NCBI GenBank assembly: GCA_046757725.1
Contig: JBHHYU010000001.1
Coordinates: 46,026-110,025 of the forward strand
DNA from: JBHHYU01 sp046757725
GTDB lineage: Bacteria > Desulfobacterota > Binatia > UBA9968
Direction of reading: 5' to 3'
DNA length: 64,000 bases
The notes beneath the pieces are model-generated. The model was given only the letters and a program-made list of their open reading frames with translations, was not told the origin of the DNA and ran no database searches. Positions 61,292 through 64,000 of this stretch are shown here, in pieces (the stretch's first letter is position 1; each line of letters starts with the position of its first letter). A program made the position numbers and the translations under genes.

Positions 61292-62283
61292 GAGGAACAC
61301 GGTTCAAAAGCGTGATCCTTGGCACCGGATCCGAGCTACCATCGAAGGTGATGACCAATGCTGCGTTGGAGAAGCTTGTCGATACGAGCGATGAATGGAT
61401 TACGACACGTACCGGAATCAAGGAAAGGCGAATCTTAGAGGAGGGTAAGGGGAATGCGGATATGTCCTATCAGGCTTCGGTCAGAGCCCTTGAGGATGCA
61501 GGCCTGGAGGCGAAGCATCTTGAGGCGATCATCGTAGGGACCGTCACTCCGGATTATCAATTTCCTAGTTCAGCATGTGTCCTCGAGGACATGCTCGGAG
61601 CAAGGAAGGTTTTTTCGTTCGACGTGAACGCTGCTTGTTCCGGTTTTCTCAATGCCTTGTCGGTGGCGGATTCGTTCATTCGGACGGGCAAGGTTCGTAA
61701 TGCCCTGGTGGTTGGCTCCGATGCTTTAAGCCGACTACTTAACTGGAGGGATCGTACGACCTGTATTCTGTTTGGCGACGGTGCGGGCGCTGTGGTGGTT
61801 GGCGCATCGGAGAACGGAGATAAGGGAATCCTCAGTACAAAATTGCGCACGGACGGCTCTTACGTAAAAACCTTGTACGTCCCTGCCGGCGGTTCTCGTA
61901 AACCGACCAATGAGGAAAGCGTGAGAAAAAATGAGCACACGATTACCATGAATGGGAAAGAGGTTTTTAAAATTGCGGTGCGTTCCATGGAAGAGATTAG
62001 CCGCGAGGTCTTGGAGGAGGCGGGAGTGGATATCGATGAAATCTCTTTAGTCATTCCTCATCAGGCCAATCGTAGGATCATTAGTGCCCTGGCAGAGCGG
62101 CTCGGGGTCCCCATGAAAAAAGTGGTGGTAAACTTGGATAAGTATGGCAATACATCGGCCGCCTCCGTGCCAGTGGCGCTGGACGAGGCGCGGAGGCAGG
62201 GCCGTATCCGTGCCGGAGACATTGTGCTGCTCAACGCATTCGGAGCGGGTTTTGCCTGGGGCGCTGCCGTGGTTAGGTTTTAA
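61288..62283 (+). CDS. fabH: 3-oxoacyl-ACP synthase III
   Basis: A 331-residue KAS III: SVILGTGSELPSKVMTNAALEKLVDTSDEWITTRTGIKERRI start, Cys (about 115) in FDVNAACSGFLNAL, His in LVIPHQANRRII (about 257) and Asn in KYGNTSAASVPVAL (about 287), and the GAGFAWGAAVVRF end. It condenses acetyl-CoA (or another primer) with malonyl-ACP. The start is the ATG at 61288, whose ATGA overlaps the fabF stop; a longer frame upstream lies within fabF. The 62284-62490 region behind it holds only a GGTCTC/GAGACC hairpin near 62381-62406. Confidence 0.95.
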   Translation: MRGTRFKSVILGTGSELPSKVMTNAALEKLVDTSDEWITTRTGIKERRILEEGKGNADMSYQASVRALEDAGLEAKHLEAIIVGTVTPDYQFPSSACVLEDMLGARKVFSFDVNAACSGFLNALSVADSFIRTGKVRNALVVGSDALSRLLNWRDRTTCILFGDGAGAVVVGASENGDKGILSTKLRTDGSYVKTLYVPAGGSRKPTNEESVRKNEHTITMNGKEVFKIAVRSMEEISREVLEEAGVDIDEISLVIPHQANRRIISALAERLGVPMKKVVVNLDKYGNTSAASVPVALDEARRQGRIRAGDIVLLNAFGAGFAWGAAVVRF

Positions 62284-62490
62284 AGGAAAGACCCGCTATC
62301 TGGCTTGATTCGCTCCCTATTTTAGTGGAGAGAGATCTGTTTGTCTTCGTGGCTCCAGAGGGAAATTCATGCAGTCAGGTGGTCTCGTCGGTCTGCTTGC
62401 TAGAGACCGTATCGTTGTTTCCTGACCGGTGTGTTTGAATGCTATCTTCAGAAAATCAGCTCGTCCCGCTTCATAAGGTTCTCTAAGTCT

Positions 62491-63885
62491 CTAGCTTTCG
62501 CCAAGTCCATGTTGCGAGACAGTCGCTGAAGCAAGTTCGGTTTCGGATATCTGCTCCTTGATCTCCCTCCGGAGCTTCCGGAGTCGGGGACTAGGCTTTA
62601 CAGGATAAGGCAAAGGATTGCGCACCGCCTTGGTGCGCTTGTCGAGTCGGTTAATTTCATCCAGAAAGCGTTCCCGGATCTCTTGTAGGAGCGGATAGGG
62701 AGATATAGGCTTCCCTCTCTCCATAACCTTTTTAAGTAAAGGTTCACCACGCTGCGTGTTTTCATCTCGGAGCGCTAGGATATCCTTCTGCAATTGACCT
62801 CGCCGGTCTACATAGCGGAATGCCTGTTTTCTTCCAGGCCAAGAGATTTTACCAGTACTGAGTTTCAATGTTGGCCGCCCGTTGTACTCAACTAACTTGT
62901 AGGCGTTGTCATACCAAGGGGCGTCGCCAGAGACTCCCATTTTCGTCCCAACGCCGAAGCTATCATAGGGAGCGTTCGCCTCTGAAAGCGCCGTCAAGTC
63001 GTATTCGTCCAAGCCTCCACTGCCAATGATCTTCACATCAGGTAATCCTGCTTGATCGAGCATCTGCCGAACCTCACGGGCTTGGACGATCAGATCTCCG
63101 CTGTCGATCCGCACCCCGCGAAGGTGGTAGCCCCTGCCGGCCATTTCTTGGGCTACCTTTACCGCCTTCGCAGCTCCAGCCAAGGTATCGTAGGTATCGA
63201 CGAGCAAGATAGAGTTCTCAGGAAAACTCGTGGTGAAGTTTCGAAAGGCATCGATTTCGTACTCAAAGCTTGAAATAAAAGAGTGGGCCATCGTTCCAAC
63301 GATCGGGATGCCGTATCTCTTACCGGCCAACACATTGCTGGTGCCTGCAAATCCGGCCAGATAGCTCGACCGAGCAGCTTTCATCCCTGCATCGATGCCT
63401 TGCGTACGCCGTAGGGAGAAATCAACGACTCCGCGCCCGCCTGCGGCATAAACACAACGGGCCGCCTTGGTCGCGATAAGCGTTTGCAGATTAATTTGGT
63501 TGATGATGAAGGTCTCGACAATCTGTCCCTCAATAACGGGAGCGGTGATTTCAATAACCGGCTCGTCTTTGAAAAAGAGCCGCCCTTCAGGAATCGCCCA
63601 AACCTCTCCTGTAAAGCGCAGGTCTTTAAGGAAATCAAGAAAATCGTCCTTGAAGATTCGCGTCGAATAGAGGTAATCAATGGCCTCTTGATTGAAAGCA
63701 AAGCTAGAAAGAAAACGCAGAACATCTTCCAACCCGGCAGAAACGAAATAACCTCGGTTAGGAGGATAGGACCGGATGAAAAGGCTAAACGTCGCCGGTT
63801 CGATCTTCTCGCTCTGGAAATAGCCCTGAGCCATCGTAAGCTCGTATAAATCCGTCAGTAAGGCAATCTCACCGGCTCCCTGCAT
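62491..63885 (-). CDS. pncB: Nicotinate phosphoribosyltransferase
   Basis: A ~464-residue NAPRTase: LLTDLYELTMAQGYFQ start, LIATKAARCVYAAGGRGVVDFSLRRTQG, GTMAHSFISSFEYEIDAFRNF (active-site His), VRIDSGDLIVQAREVRQMLDQAG, and IIGSGGLDEYDLTAL (PRPP region). It salvages nicotinate into the NAD pool. I place the start at the ATG at 63885, preceded by AAGGAGC; an ATG ten codons upstream (63915) has no ribosome site. A palindrome lies 35-55 nt upstream. Confidence 0.92.
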   Translation of the reverse strand: MQGAGEIALLTDLYELTMAQGYFQSEKIEPATFSLFIRSYPPNRGYFVSAGLEDVLRFLSSFAFNQEAIDYLYSTRIFKDDFLDFLKDLRFTGEVWAIPEGRLFFKDEPVIEITAPVIEGQIVETFIINQINLQTLIATKAARCVYAAGGRGVVDFSLRRTQGIDAGMKAARSSYLAGFAGTSNVLAGKRYGIPIVGTMAHSFISSFEYEIDAFRNFTTSFPENSILLVDTYDTLAGAAKAVKVAQEMAGRGYHLRGVRIDSGDLIVQAREVRQMLDQAGLPDVKIIGSGGLDEYDLTALSEANAPYDSFGVGTKMGVSGDAPWYDNAYKLVEYNGRPTLKLSTGKISWPGRKQAFRYVDRRGQLQKDILALRDENTQRGEPLLKKVMERGKPISPYPLLQEIRERFLDEINRLDKRTKAVRNPLPYPVKPSPRLRKLRREIKEQISETELASATVSQHGLGES

Positions 63886-63919
63886 GCAAGCTCCTTGTTG
63901 AAAGATGTTGGACATCAGT

Positions 63920-63940
63920 TTAGTGTAACGGTGACACTAA
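63920..63940. promoter_or_regulatory. Candidate operator upstream of pncB
   Basis: TTAGTGT (63920-63926) and ACACTAA (63934-63940) are exact inverses with a 7 nt spacer. Position fits a repressor site of an NAD-metabolism regulator. NrtR, NiaR and NadQ are known regulators of such genes; I cannot say which, if any, binds here. Confidence 0.45.
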
Positions 63941-64000
63941 GTAAAGCGTTGCTGGCGCGGGGCTATTGATTTTCAGGCGGTCTTTTGTTAACTGTTGAAA

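Overview
This 64 kb window is chromosomal DNA of a Gram-negative (diderm) bacterium. The evidence is TonB, a BtuB-type outer-membrane receptor, an OmpA-like lipid/peptidoglycan anchor, Lipid A/UDP-GlcNAc-type amino sugar genes (glmS-glmU) and Tat components. Base composition looks mid-50s % GC. Pyruvate:ferredoxin oxidoreductase, a benzoyl-CoA-style crotonase, acyl-CoA dehydrogenase pairs, pyruvoyl arginine decarboxylase, an adenosine-specific kinase and a B12-dependent MetH together suggest a free-living, metabolically broad lineage of the former Deltaproteobacteria / Methylomirabilota / Tectomicrobia type. That placement is inference; only the diderm assignment is firm. I found no rRNA, tRNA, CRISPR or prophage.

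Layout. 1-1.5 kb: 5' end of gyrB diverging from an AEC-family transporter. 1.7-3.3 kb: GT-C-like membrane protein. 3.6-14.8 kb: a segment bounded by two inverted copies of a small non-autonomous transposon. Each copy has ~14 bp terminal inverted repeats (GGCTCTACCGTTAA type) and a perfect 9 bp target duplication, and each sits immediately upstream of the -35 box of a promoter. Between them lie a B12-uptake operon (cobalamin riboswitch - tonB - second riboswitch - btuB-btuF-btuC-btuD - a cbiA/cobB stub) and a fatty/aromatic acyl-CoA degradation operon on the minus strand. 14.8-25 kb: M48 and M3 peptidases, class II aldolase, amidohydrolase, epimerase-like and M24-like proteins, flavin-binding protein, TenA. 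25-29.5 kb: coxS-coxM-coxG without the large molybdenum subunit, a crotonase, an OmpA protein, rlmE. 29.7-33.6 kb: glmS-glmU and Hsp20.

34.3-39 kb: an ArsR-methyltransferase fusion regulator directly upstream of metH, with a perfect 10 bp inverted repeat lying on the promoter. This and the B12 operon form the B12/methionine theme of the window. 39-44.5 kb: OtsA, adenosine-specific kinase, ACT protein, small HTH protein, a gene-poor stretch with gene fragments, an orphan iron-type solute-binding protein, and a BNR-repeat fragment. 44.5-48.8 kb: a FadR-type regulator with a por operon (gamma/delta fusion, alpha, beta), preceded by a TGGTC-A-GACCA operator. 48.9-53.2 kb: alpha/beta hydrolase, isochorismatase-like hydrolase, UspA, DUF4197, M24 peptidase. 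53.4-57.8 kb: three-gene acyl-CoA carboxylase and PdaD. 57.8-63.9 kb: tatC-tatA, histone-deacetylase-family protein, fabF-fabH, pncB with an upstream palindrome.

The strongest unexpected signals are the promoter-proximal mobile element pair, the truncated cbiA at the end of the B12 operon, the regulator/operator arrangements at metH and por, and several enzyme-family members that have lost catalytic residues (an M24 protein and an epimerase).
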